DNA from: JAHDHW01 sp963793295
Lineage (GTDB): Bacteria; Bacteroidota; Bacteroidia; Chitinophagales; Saprospiraceae
Length of the DNA stretch: 64,000 nt
Direction of reading: 5' to 3'
Assembly (NCBI GenBank): GCA_963793295.1
Contig: CAWBZX010000028.1
Coordinates: 465,445-529,444 of the forward strand
Shown here piece after piece: positions 34,641 to 43,084 of the stretch. Within the stretch, counting starts at the first letter, position 1; every line of letters starts with the position of its first letter. The notes beneath the pieces were generated by a model. The model did not search any database, was not told where the DNA came from, and worked only from the letters and a program-made list of their open reading frames with translations. A program made the translations under genes and the position numbers.

Positions 34641-37061
34641 ATGATGGACCATCCCGTTTTTAATAAGAAAATCAAAAAACTTTCAAGTGCTGATAATCAA
34701 TATGTTAAGGAAATTCTTGAAGATTTTTGGACCTGTTGTATTAGTAGAGAAGCAAGTCTTCTAGCAAGAAAAGAAGTTCTTACAGGGAAAGCCAAGTTTG
34801 GAATTGTAGGTGATGGGAAAGAAGTCCCTCAGGTAGCTATGGCCAAGGCTTTCAAAAATGGTGACTGGCGCTCTGGTTATTATCGCGATCAAACATTCAT
34901 ATTTGCCCTTGGACTGTGTACCGTTGAAGATTTTTTCGCTCAATTATATGCGGATGCTGATAATGATCCATTTTCTGGTGGACGCCAAATGAATAGCCAT
35001 TTTGCTACTCCTTCCATTGATGAAAAAGGTAACTGGACAAATCACAGAGAATCCTACAATATTTCTTCTGATCTATCCTCTACAGGTGGACAAATGGCTA
35101 GAGCGCTTGGATTGGCTTTTGCTTCAAAGAAATACAGGGAAAGTGTTGAACTCAATGAATCTACTCTTTTTTCTAATAATGGAAATGAAGTTTGTTTTTG
35201 TACTATTGGAGATGCCAGTACATCTGAAGGTGTCTTTTGGGAAACGATCAACGCTTCTGGTGTATTGAAAGTTCCTCTTGCGATATCAGTGTGGGATGAC
35301 GGATATGGAATTTCAGTGCCGAAAGAGCTTCAAACTACAAAAGGGAGTATTTCTGAAGTTTTGGAAGGCTTTCGACTAAATGAAAAAGGCGAAGGAATTG
35401 ATATTTATGAAGTGAATGGATGGGATTATCCGGCACTTTGTGAAATCTATAAAAAGGGGATTAAAAAAACGCGAGACACTCATATTGCCGCTGTTTTTCA
35501 TGTCAAGGAACTGACCCAACCACAAGGACATTCGACCTCTGGTTCACATGAGCGATACAAATCCAAAGAAAGGTTAGAATGGGAAAGAGATCATGATTGT
35601 ATAAAAATGATGCGACAGTGGATGATAGACTCAAAAATAGCTGCCGAAAATGAACTGGATGAAATTGCAGCAGGAGCTAAAGAATATGTACGTGATGCAA
35701 AAAACAATGCCTGGGAAGAATACATTTCTCAGGTTGAGTCAGATAAAGAAAAGTTATTGAGTATTTATAAAGCTTTAGAACAAAGTTGTACAAAGAAATC
35801 CATGGTAATAAAAGTAAGAGATCAACTAAATAAATTGATTGAACCCTTGCTTTCTGAAGTAGTTAAAAATGCGCGTCAAATGCTCATCGAGATTGGTCAC
35901 GAAAGAGTAACCGCTGTTGAAGAATTAAAAGCATGGTTGGCTCGCTCAAAAGTCCGAAGTCATAAACGTTATCATACCCATTTGTATAGTTCTTCTGAAG
36001 ATGCTGCTTTGAAGGTACCTGTTGTTTTACCAAAATATTCGGCTAATTCCCCGAAAAAGAATGGTTTTCAAATACTCAATGCTTTTTTTGAAAAAGCATT
36101 AAAAAGAAATCCAGCTCTATTTGCATTTGGAGAAGATGTTGGTCAAATCGGAGGTGTCAACCAGGCATTTGCAGGAATGCAGGAAAAATTTGGCGTAAAA
36201 CGGGTATTTGATACGGGCATCAGAGAGTGGACCATTATGGGGCAGGCAATTGGAATGGCAATGAGAGGCCTTCGCCCAATTGCAGAAATTCAATATCTCG
36301 ATTATTTGATTTACGGAATACAACCGCTTACTGATGATTTGGCCACTTTGCGTTACCGATCGAATGGAATTCAGAAGGCCCCTGCTATTATTCGGACACG
36401 AGGTCATCGACTTGAAGGGATTTGGCATGCTGGTTCTCCGATGGGGACATTGCTAAATGTTTTAAGAGGAATTTATATCTGTGTTCCTCGCAATATGACG
36501 CAGGCAGTTGGATTTTATAATACTTTACTGCATTCTGATGATCCGGCTTTGGTTATTGAGTGTTTAAATGGTTATAGGATAAAAGAAATTCTTCCAGATA
36601 ATATTGGGGAATATACGGTTCCACTTGGAGTACCTGATATTTTAAAAGAAGGAACGGATGTTACGCTGGTTACTTATGGGAGCTGTGTAAGAATTGCCAA
36701 AGAAGGGATGCAGCTTTTAGAAAAATATAATATTTCTGTTGAGTTGATTGATGTTCAGACACTACTTCCATTTGATTTGGAGCATCACATCGTTGAATCC
36801 TTGAAAAAAACTAATCGGATTTTGTTCCTTGATGAAGATGTGCCAGGCGGCGCAACAGCATTTATGATGAAGGAGGTATTGGAAACGCAAAATGGATACA
36901 TGTATCTTGATTCGGCGCCCAAAACATTAACCGCTAAAGAACACAGACCGCCTTATGGTTCTGATGGTGATTATTTTTCCAAACCAAACGCAGAAGATGT
37001 TTTTGATGCCGTTTATGGAATGATGCATGAAGCAAATCCGAAAAGATTTCCGGAGTTTTAA
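34641..37061 (+). CDS. 2-oxo acid dehydrogenase E1, fused alpha and beta subunits (branched-chain type)
   Basis: 806 aa. The alpha part (about 1-400) contains the thiamine-diphosphate motif beginning GDASTSEGVFWE and ending ISVWDDGYGIS, where the usual NN of the GDG-N motif is DD. The beta part (about 470-806) contains FAFGEDVGQIGGVNQAFAGM, RVFDTGIREWTIMGQAIGMAMRG and LFLDEDVPGGATAFMMKEVL. It decarboxylates a 2-oxo acid and acylates the E2 lipoyl domain. The single-chain fusion is the form usual in Bacteroidota. E2 and E3 are not adjacent. A long bidirectional terminator follows. Confidence 0.93.
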   Translation: MMDHPVFNKKIKKLSSADNQYVKEILEDFWTCCISREASLLARKEVLTGKAKFGIVGDGKEVPQVAMAKAFKNGDWRSGYYRDQTFIFALGLCTVEDFFAQLYADADNDPFSGGRQMNSHFATPSIDEKGNWTNHRESYNISSDLSSTGGQMARALGLAFASKKYRESVELNESTLFSNNGNEVCFCTIGDASTSEGVFWETINASGVLKVPLAISVWDDGYGISVPKELQTTKGSISEVLEGFRLNEKGEGIDIYEVNGWDYPALCEIYKKGIKKTRDTHIAAVFHVKELTQPQGHSTSGSHERYKSKERLEWERDHDCIKMMRQWMIDSKIAAENELDEIAAGAKEYVRDAKNNAWEEYISQVESDKEKLLSIYKALEQSCTKKSMVIKVRDQLNKLIEPLLSEVVKNARQMLIEIGHERVTAVEELKAWLARSKVRSHKRYHTHLYSSSEDAALKVPVVLPKYSANSPKKNGFQILNAFFEKALKRNPALFAFGEDVGQIGGVNQAFAGMQEKFGVKRVFDTGIREWTIMGQAIGMAMRGLRPIAEIQYLDYLIYGIQPLTDDLATLRYRSNGIQKAPAIIRTRGHRLEGIWHAGSPMGTLLNVLRGIYICVPRNMTQAVGFYNTLLHSDDPALVIECLNGYRIKEILPDNIGEYTVPLGVPDILKEGTDVTLVTYGSCVRIAKEGMQLLEKYNISVELIDVQTLLPFDLEHHIVESLKKTNRILFLDEDVPGGATAFMMKEVLETQNGYMYLDSAPKTLTAKEHRPPYGSDGDYFSKPNAEDVFDAVYGMMHEANPKRFPEF

Positions 37062-37080
37062 AGAGAATCGTGTAAAGTAA

Positions 37081-37138
37081 AAAACAGGAGTCATCCCGAA
37101 TTTTTGAAAACTCAAAAATTCGGGATGACTCCTGTTTT
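37081..37138. terminator. 27-bp perfect palindromic bidirectional terminator (repeat copy 1)
   Basis: Arms 37081-37107 and 37112-37138 pair without mismatch around a 4-nt loop. Core ATCCCGAATTTTTGA / TCAAAAATTCGGGAT, with U-rich ends both ways. It serves the convergent E1 and metalloprotease genes. Its arm recurs at 58458-58491 and, decayed, at 57956-57980. Confidence 0.9.
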
Positions 37139-37157
37139 ATTTAAAACCGGTAAACTT

Positions 37158-40097
37158 CTATTCTTTAATAAATTTCCGGATGCTTTTTTCATTATCATCC
37201 AGGGTAATGTTTAAAAAGTAAATACCTGCTGTCAAATCATTCAAAGCCAAATTGATTATTGCCTTATCTCTCATTTCAAATGATGTGGATTTGATCACTT
37301 TTCCAAGAATATCTACAACCAGAATTTCTCCGGAATGATAATCGTCTTTCAATAAAGAAACAGATAAAGTGTTGCTTACAGGATTTGGAGCTAATGCTAC
37401 TTCAAGAACTGCGGCTTCCACTTTTGCCTGTTTGATATCAGAAAAAGTAAATTTCTCATCAAAGTCAATTTGCTTTAACCGGTAGTAGTAAGTTATTCCT
37501 GGTTTGACGTTTTTGTCAACAAAATGGTAGTTTCCTTCAGCTGTATTACCCAATCCATTTACCCAGCCAATATTTGTGAAAGCACTTTGGGGATTGGTGC
37601 TTCTTTGGATTTCAAAACCGCGATTATTAACTTCATTAGCCGTATTCCAGGAAAGCAGGATTTCTTCTTTTTGAGCCATTGCATCAAAATGTACAAGATC
37701 CAGGGGGAGTGGGCCGGAAAGTTCTTCGTAACAAACCTCAATGCTCCAGCTATTCAATTGACCGCCGTCTTGATTCGCAAGGTCTTCTATTCTGAGTATC
37801 CAAGTTCCGTCCGGGTTATTCCCATTGAAATCGCTGAGATTTCCCGAAGGAACAGCCGTTTGATTATCATTGTAAGGGCAGTTAAGAGCCGTTCCATCAT
37901 CATCGAAATTGACATCAAAATCGTCATCATTTCCACATTGTTGATTAACTAGTGTTACTTCATTTGCAGATGGAGAAATTAAAGTAATTCTTAGATCACC
38001 AACCCAGCTATGTGTACCTTCGAGGTTTAAAACATTAATGTCAGTGATGGTTTCTCCAAGTGCTATTGTCAGATCAGAAGTTACCGTTGGAGTGCCTGAA
38101 GCAGGAATTGTAATCGGTACATCCACACTGTTAAAAGTCACACAAACTGTTTGAACACCAATACTTATGTTTTCATTGGAAATATCAAAGAATATATTGT
38201 CCGAACATATGATCATGATCCTAAATTGGGAGGTCGCAACATCTGGAACAGTGATTGTTTGCGAACCATCATTGGGTACATTGGAAACGAGCGCATATGG
38301 AAAACTTAATCCACCATCAGTGGAATAGAGAATATCAACATTTGCGCAGCTAACGGGTGCGTTAGTTGTGTTTGCAACATTCCAGGTTATAGTTTCAGAA
38401 GTATTAGCCTCCCAATCCATTTCCGTATTTGGATAAGTCACTTCAAAAGGTCCCGAAGAAGTTGTAGTATTGACTATCATATCATCTTCTTCCGTACAGC
38501 CGTAAGCACTGTTGTTATCTCTTACAGTGAGCCTGAAATTCAAATTCCTGTTTATGCTGGGAAGTACTTCCCAGGTGTCGGTACCCGGTCCGGCCAATAC
38601 ATTCAATCTAGGAAAATACCGTTGGGGATTTGTAGTAGGATTAAAAGAACGAAAGGCAGGCCCGGCTGTGTTGGTGGATAAAGGAGGCATTGTGGCGACC
38701 TCTTTGTCCCACTGTTCCCAGCAATAAGTCAAATTATCGCTGTTGGGATCAGTTCCGGCTCCTGTTAATACAAAAGGAGTGGAAATCGGAATGGTGTAAT
38801 CGGCTCCGGCATCTGCTGTAGGTGCATCATTACTGGAGTTGATAATGTTTGCACACGAATTCCCAGAACCTGTCGTGAATACCCCAAATTGCTGGATATT
38901 GATAGCATGATAATAGTCATCACTGTTGCTTTGTACATTTGGAGAACAAATACCGGCATAACCCATTATTGTTGAAGCACTTCCGGGTTCATAGGAGGAA
39001 GTTGCATCTCGATTACAAGAATTATTTTGAGTGTGTCTTCCGCCAAACTGATGTCCCATCTCATGTGCTACATAATCTATATCAAAAGGGTCCCCTTCAG
39101 GTGTGTTTTGACCAGTTACGCCTCCTGCTTTAATTGAATTATTGCAAGGAGAATTCAGATAAGCCACGCCTCCTCCTCCTGTACTGAAAACATGCCCAAT
39201 GTCATAATTGGCGCTTCCGATTATATTATCGCAGGTAGTTTGATTTTGGCTAAGCATAGCACCTCCATTGCCATTTGAATATGGATCGGTGCCTGGATCT
39301 GTAAAAATGATATCTTCGTTGTTGGTTACAAATACCATCGTAAGCCCCGCATCAATTTCGAATACTCCATTTACGCGATTCATCGATGTTGTCATCGCAG
39401 CCATAGCATCGTTGACGATATCTCCATTGTCATGATACTGAGCATATTCACCGGTACAGGCTAATGCCAGGCGATATTCCCGAAGTTGGCAATCACCGGC
39501 TTGTCTGGACACGATCTTATTTAGATCAATGATGTCATTTTCTGATGAGTCCGAAACGCCACATTCAAAATATTCATCATCACTTCTAAAATCTTTTTTG
39601 AAATAAGAGATGTAAGTCTGATTGGCAGCATCAAAGGGATCTACGAAAACAGGGTTTTGCCCAATGGCGAATATCATGGCATGAACCCCTTTTTGAGTAA
39701 AGTCAATTTTAGCCATTGCATTTGGGTTGCTAATTCCAACGGCAGTATAAGTTTTGATTTGTGGAAATTTTTGAGCCAATTCCAAAGGCATCAGAGGGGA
39801 TTCAAAAACATTAAATTCTTGGAAGCTTCCATCTGGCATCGGGATGGAAATAGTTACTGAACTTCTGATGGCAGATTCGCTAAATCTCAAAGGAGCTTCA
39901 GAAAGCCTTATTTTTAAAGCGGAGGAGTTGATCAATTCAAAGGATTTAAACCTGCTCGGCAATAATCGTTCTGTTTGACTTTTTTTTGGCTGCAACTCGT
40001 GGTTTTCAATTGATTTCCAAAATTCATTTTGAGCATAGCTCATAGTAGAAAACAGGGTGGCTGAAAGTAGCCACAAGCAACATATTAGGCATCTCAT
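37158..40097 (-). CDS. Secreted reprolysin-type zinc metalloprotease with P domain and T9SS type A sorting domain
   Basis: 979 aa. Signal peptide MRCLICCLWLLSATLFSTMSYAQ, then a propeptide-like region (about 30-190). The catalytic domain has the full metzincin motif HEMGHQFGGRH (about 344-354), with a Met-turn in SASTIMGYAGIC. Ig-like/fibronectin regions follow, then a P domain (about 650-790; NLEGTHSWVGDLRITLISPS, GTWILRIEDLANQDGG). The type A T9SS C-terminal domain is at about 900-979 (LAPNPVSNTLSVSL ... LTAGIYFLNI). Expected to be exported by Sec and the type IX system and anchored or released at the surface to degrade proteins. Confidence 0.94.
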   Translation of the reverse strand: MRCLICCLWLLSATLFSTMSYAQNEFWKSIENHELQPKKSQTERLLPSRFKSFELINSSALKIRLSEAPLRFSESAIRSSVTISIPMPDGSFQEFNVFESPLMPLELAQKFPQIKTYTAVGISNPNAMAKIDFTQKGVHAMIFAIGQNPVFVDPFDAANQTYISYFKKDFRSDDEYFECGVSDSSENDIIDLNKIVSRQAGDCQLREYRLALACTGEYAQYHDNGDIVNDAMAAMTTSMNRVNGVFEIDAGLTMVFVTNNEDIIFTDPGTDPYSNGNGGAMLSQNQTTCDNIIGSANYDIGHVFSTGGGGVAYLNSPCNNSIKAGGVTGQNTPEGDPFDIDYVAHEMGHQFGGRHTQNNSCNRDATSSYEPGSASTIMGYAGICSPNVQSNSDDYYHAINIQQFGVFTTGSGNSCANIINSSNDAPTADAGADYTIPISTPFVLTGAGTDPNSDNLTYCWEQWDKEVATMPPLSTNTAGPAFRSFNPTTNPQRYFPRLNVLAGPGTDTWEVLPSINRNLNFRLTVRDNNSAYGCTEEDDMIVNTTTSSGPFEVTYPNTEMDWEANTSETITWNVANTTNAPVSCANVDILYSTDGGLSFPYALVSNVPNDGSQTITVPDVATSQFRIMIICSDNIFFDISNENISIGVQTVCVTFNSVDVPITIPASGTPTVTSDLTIALGETITDINVLNLEGTHSWVGDLRITLISPSANEVTLVNQQCGNDDDFDVNFDDDGTALNCPYNDNQTAVPSGNLSDFNGNNPDGTWILRIEDLANQDGGQLNSWSIEVCYEELSGPLPLDLVHFDAMAQKEEILLSWNTANEVNNRGFEIQRSTNPQSAFTNIGWVNGLGNTAEGNYHFVDKNVKPGITYYYRLKQIDFDEKFTFSDIKQAKVEAAVLEVALAPNPVSNTLSVSLLKDDYHSGEILVVDILGKVIKSTSFEMRDKAIINLALNDLTAGIYFLNITLDDNEKSIRKFIKE

Positions 40098-40369
40098 AGG
40101 TGTTTTGTTTAATCGGTAAATATAATGTAAGTGTCAGTACGGTGATTATTGATCTAATTTAATGAAAAAATTCCAAAAAAATATCCAAGGAGTTCATTTG
40201 AATTTTGGGAAATTTAATTTTGAAACCAATCTGCCAAAAAGCTTCAACACTTTTTAATGTAAAATATAAAAGGCTCGTAAAACAAATTCATATTTTTAAA
40301 CGTACTAATGTTTTTAAAAAATAATATCTATATATTTACGCTTTTAGTTAAACCACCAACGCTACTGCT

Positions 40370-41107
40370 TTGTCCAAAAGTCTAGTTATTATTCCTACGT
40401 ACAATGAGAAGGAAAATGTTGCGAAAATTATCGAAGCAGTTTTTTCTTTAGAAAAGCCATTTCACATTCTCATTGTGGATGATAATTCCCCAGACGGTAC
40501 AGCGGAAATCGTAAAAGATCTGCGCAATTTATATCCTAATTCACTTTTTATAATTGAGCGGGAAGGAAAGCTTGGCTTGGGTACCGCTTATATTATGGGG
40601 TTCAAATGGGCGCTTGAACGCGGGTATGATTATATCTTTGAAATGGATGCAGATTTTTCCCATAACCCCAAAGATTTACTTCGGCTTTACGAAGCCTGTG
40701 CACAAGAGGGGGTTGATATGGTCGTTGGCTCCCGGTATGTCAAAGGAGGGAAATTGGAAAACTGGCCCTGGGATAGAATTTTTATTTCTTTTGGTGCTTC
40801 TTTATATGTTCGTATAATCACTAGAATGCCGGTGAAAGACCCTACTGCTGGATTTGTTTGTTATTCAAGAAAAGTATTAGAAACCATTGACTTGGATAAG
40901 ATTCGTTTTGTTGGTTATGCCTTTCAGATTGAAATGAAATTTGCAACCTATACTTTAGGTTTTAAAATCGTCGAAATCCCAATTACTTTTACAGAAAGAG
41001 TTGAAGGAATATCTAAGATGAATTCCAGTATCGTGAGTGAAGCCATCAAAGGGGTTATTCATATGAAAAGGAAAAGTTTTACAAGTAGCTATCGGATTAA
41101 TAAATAA
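40370..41107 (+). CDS. Polyprenol monophosphomannose synthase (GT2)
   Basis: 245 aa starting at TTG 40370; no ATG or GTG is available before the conserved N-terminus SKSLVIIPTYNEKENV. The GT2 motifs IPTYNE, VDDNSPDGTAE and the DxD in EMDADFSHNP are all present. RYVKGGKLENWPWDR and DPTAGFVCYSRKVLE are typical of DPM1-like enzymes. It lacks the C-terminal TM pair of longer homologues, so it is a soluble, membrane-associated form. Transfers mannose (or a similar sugar) from GDP-mannose to polyprenyl phosphate, supplying periplasmic glycosyltransferases. Confidence 0.92.
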   Translation: MSKSLVIIPTYNEKENVAKIIEAVFSLEKPFHILIVDDNSPDGTAEIVKDLRNLYPNSLFIIEREGKLGLGTAYIMGFKWALERGYDYIFEMDADFSHNPKDLLRLYEACAQEGVDMVVGSRYVKGGKLENWPWDRIFISFGASLYVRIITRMPVKDPTAGFVCYSRKVLETIDLDKIRFVGYAFQIEMKFATYTLGFKIVEIPITFTERVEGISKMNSSIVSEAIKGVIHMKRKSFTSSYRINK

Positions 41108-41237
41108 CCTTCCTGATAATTTTAACTTTTTTATTTCAAGAAACTCCTTATTATTGATCTTAAAAAGTGGAAAATGCGTACTAATTTTCATTTAAATCAA
41201 TCTAATTTTCTAGGATTTGCGCCATTTTGACCCGTAA

Positions 41238-41302
41238 GTGGGAAAATGTGGAAAACTTTTTTTGCCAAATTGGTGGAGAAAAGTGGTAATTTGTGGGAAA
41301 AT
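41238..41302. promoter_or_regulatory. MraZ box: five 10-bp-periodic GTGG repeats
   Basis: GTGG units start at 41238, 41248, 41273, 41283 and 41293: two plus three units, each exactly 10 bp apart, with the groups offset by 25 bp. Three read GTGGGAAAAT or GTGGAAAACT. The octameric-ring regulator MraZ binds TGGGN repeats with this 10-bp period upstream of its own gene, so this is the autoregulatory operator of the dcw cluster. Confidence 0.85.
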
Positions 41303-41306
41303 ATTA

Positions 41307-41314
41307 TACCTTTG
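41307..41314 (+). promoter_or_regulatory. -7 element of the dcw cluster promoter
   Basis: TACCTTTG, 5 bp downstream of the last MraZ repeat and 28 bp before the mraZ ATG. MraZ bound at the upstream repeats would overlap the polymerase site. Confidence 0.65.
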
Positions 41315-41341
41315 AATCAATACAATTGCTAAAAGTGAAAA

Positions 41342-41815
41342 ATGCCTCAACTACTAGGAGAATTTGAATGCAAAATAGATGCTAAAGGACGGATGCGATT
41401 ACCGACTTCGCTTATCAAGCAGTTGGGGGGTGATGAGACACATTCATTTGTAATCAATAGAGGCGTTGAAAAGTGTTTGATGATGTATCCTAAAAATGTT
41501 TGGGATGTTTTAAGTGCAAAAGTGAAAAAGCTAAACCAGTATGTGAAAAAGAACAGGGAATTTGTGCGCTATTTCTATAAAGGTGCAACGGAGCTAGTTC
41601 CTGATGGCTCTGATCGTGTGCTGCTGTCGAAGCGTTTGTTAGAGTACGCTGGGATTGACAAAGAAGCTATCCTCTTTGCGATTGACGATCGAATTGAAGT
41701 ATGGGCAAAAGAGAAATATGATAATTTGATGGATGCTGAGCCTGAAAATTTCTCTGACCTTGCAGAAGAGGTAATGGGAGAAATCAATTTAGAAATCCCG
41801 GACACTGAAGAGTGA
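41342..41815 (+). CDS. mraZ: Transcriptional regulator MraZ
   Basis: 157 aa. Two SpoVT/AbrB-like half-domains: GEFECKIDAKGRMRLPTSLIKQL (about 6-28) and GATELVPDGSDRVLLSKRLLEYAGI (about 80-104), the second with the DxxxR-type DNA-binding loop. It begins the division/cell-wall cluster and should repress it through the five-unit box upstream. The acidic C-terminal tail is longer than in E. coli MraZ, as is usual in this phylum. Confidence 0.96.
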   Translation: MPQLLGEFECKIDAKGRMRLPTSLIKQLGGDETHSFVINRGVEKCLMMYPKNVWDVLSAKVKKLNQYVKKNREFVRYFYKGATELVPDGSDRVLLSKRLLEYAGIDKEAILFAIDDRIEVWAKEKYDNLMDAEPENFSDLAEEVMGEINLEIPDTEE

Positions 41816-41834
41816 TACCCGAAAAACCAGGATA

Positions 41835-42746
41835 ATGAGTTATCACGACCCTGTTTTACTAAAAGAAAGTATTGACGCTTTAAATATCAAGGAGGACGGA
41901 ACTTATGTAGATGCAACTTATGGAGGGGGAGGACATTCCAGCTTGATATTACAAAAACTAGGTGCTAAAGGGCATCTTTTCGGTTTCGATCAGGATGAAG
42001 ACGTGTTGCCGAATGTATCTGAGAATGAACGCTTCACTTTTATCCACCATAATTTTATATACCTCAAGCGATTCCTTAAACTAAATGGAGTCGTACAAGT
42101 TGACGGTATTTTGGCGGACCTTGGTGTTTCTTCTTACCAATTGGACAATGCAGACAGAGGCTTTTCTTTTCGGTTTGATGCCGACCTTGACATGCGTATG
42201 AATCAGCAAGGCGAAATCACTGCAGCTGAAATTCTTAATAATTACGACTTGAAAGCATTACAAAATGTCTTTAGCCTTTACGGTGAAGTTCGAAATGCAA
42301 AGACATTGGTAAATGCAATCGGAACAGAGCGGAGGAAAAAGCCAATTAAAACGATTAATGATTTTTTGCAAATTCTTGGGCCACTGATCAGAGGAAATCG
42401 AAATCGTTATTTAGCTCAGGTTTTTCAGGCGCTCAGGATAGAGGTAAATGATGAAATCGGAGCCTTGAAAACTTTTCTGGAAGATGCAAAAGAAGTGCTC
42501 AAGCCTGGAGGAATCATAGTTGTAATTTCATATCATTCTCTGGAAGATCGTGTGGTTAAGAATTTTTTAAAATTTGGCAATTTTGAAGGAGAAGTAGTAA
42601 AAGATTTTTATGGAAACATAGAACGTCCATTTATATTAATAACTAAAAAAGCGGTTGCTCCCTCTGAGGAAGAACTAAAAACAAATCCAAGATCAAGAAG
42701 TGCAAAGATGAGGGTTGGAAAAAAATGTAAAGAATTCAATTTTTAA
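41835..42746 (+). CDS. rsmH: 16S rRNA (cytosine(1402)-N(4))-methyltransferase RsmH
   Basis: 303 aa. Starts MSYHDPVLLKESIDAL with the SAM-binding YVDATYGGGGHSSLIL (about 23-38), DGILADLGVSSYQLD, the RNRYLAQVFQALRIEVNDEIGALK block and VVISYHSLEDRVVKNF. Methylates C1402 of 16S rRNA at the decoding centre. 19 bp after mraZ, same transcript. Confidence 0.97.
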   Translation: MSYHDPVLLKESIDALNIKEDGTYVDATYGGGGHSSLILQKLGAKGHLFGFDQDEDVLPNVSENERFTFIHHNFIYLKRFLKLNGVVQVDGILADLGVSSYQLDNADRGFSFRFDADLDMRMNQQGEITAAEILNNYDLKALQNVFSLYGEVRNAKTLVNAIGTERRKKPIKTINDFLQILGPLIRGNRNRYLAQVFQALRIEVNDEIGALKTFLEDAKEVLKPGGIIVVISYHSLEDRVVKNFLKFGNFEGEVVKDFYGNIERPFILITKKAVAPSEEELKTNPRSRSAKMRVGKKCKEFNF

Positions 42747-42751
42747 TAATA

Positions 42752-43072
42752 ATGGCTAAAACAAAAAGCTTTAAAGAATACACAGCACTTGGAAATATAA
42801 GTGCAGAGCTTGTGTTTAAAAATCTGCCCTTTGTACTTTTTTTAAGTTTTATAGCCATGATCTACATTGCAAATGCACATTATTCTGAAAAAAAAGTTCG
42901 AGAGATACAAAAATTGCAATCCGAACTGAAACAACAGCGGTGGCAATACATGTCGTTAAAATCTGAATTAATGTACGATAGTAAGCGGTCAGAAGTGATA
43001 AAAGCAGTTAAACCAATAGGGCTTAAAACAAGTATAAAACGCCCCAACAAAATTGTCGTCAACAAGAAATAA
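42752..43072 (+). CDS. ftsL: FtsL-like cell division protein
   Basis: 106 aa bitopic protein: short cytoplasmic N-terminus, TM about 27-45 (LPFVLFLSFIAMIYIANAH) and a periplasmic coiled coil (KKVREIQKLQSELKQQRWQYMSLKSEL). Sequence conservation in this family is low, so the call rests on size, topology and position between rsmH and ftsI. Would bridge FtsQ and FtsW/FtsI in the divisome. Confidence 0.82.
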   Translation: MAKTKSFKEYTALGNISAELVFKNLPFVLFLSFIAMIYIANAHYSEKKVREIQKLQSELKQQRWQYMSLKSELMYDSKRSEVIKAVKPIGLKTSIKRPNKIVVNKK

Positions 43073-43084
43073 GTAATCGTACTT

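Noticed and set aside
35200..35320. DD instead of NN in the thiamine motif of the E1 alpha region as a sign of inactivity
   Set aside because: As far as I recall, this DDGYGIS form is usual in the fused E1 family of Bacteroidota, so it is not evidence of a defect.
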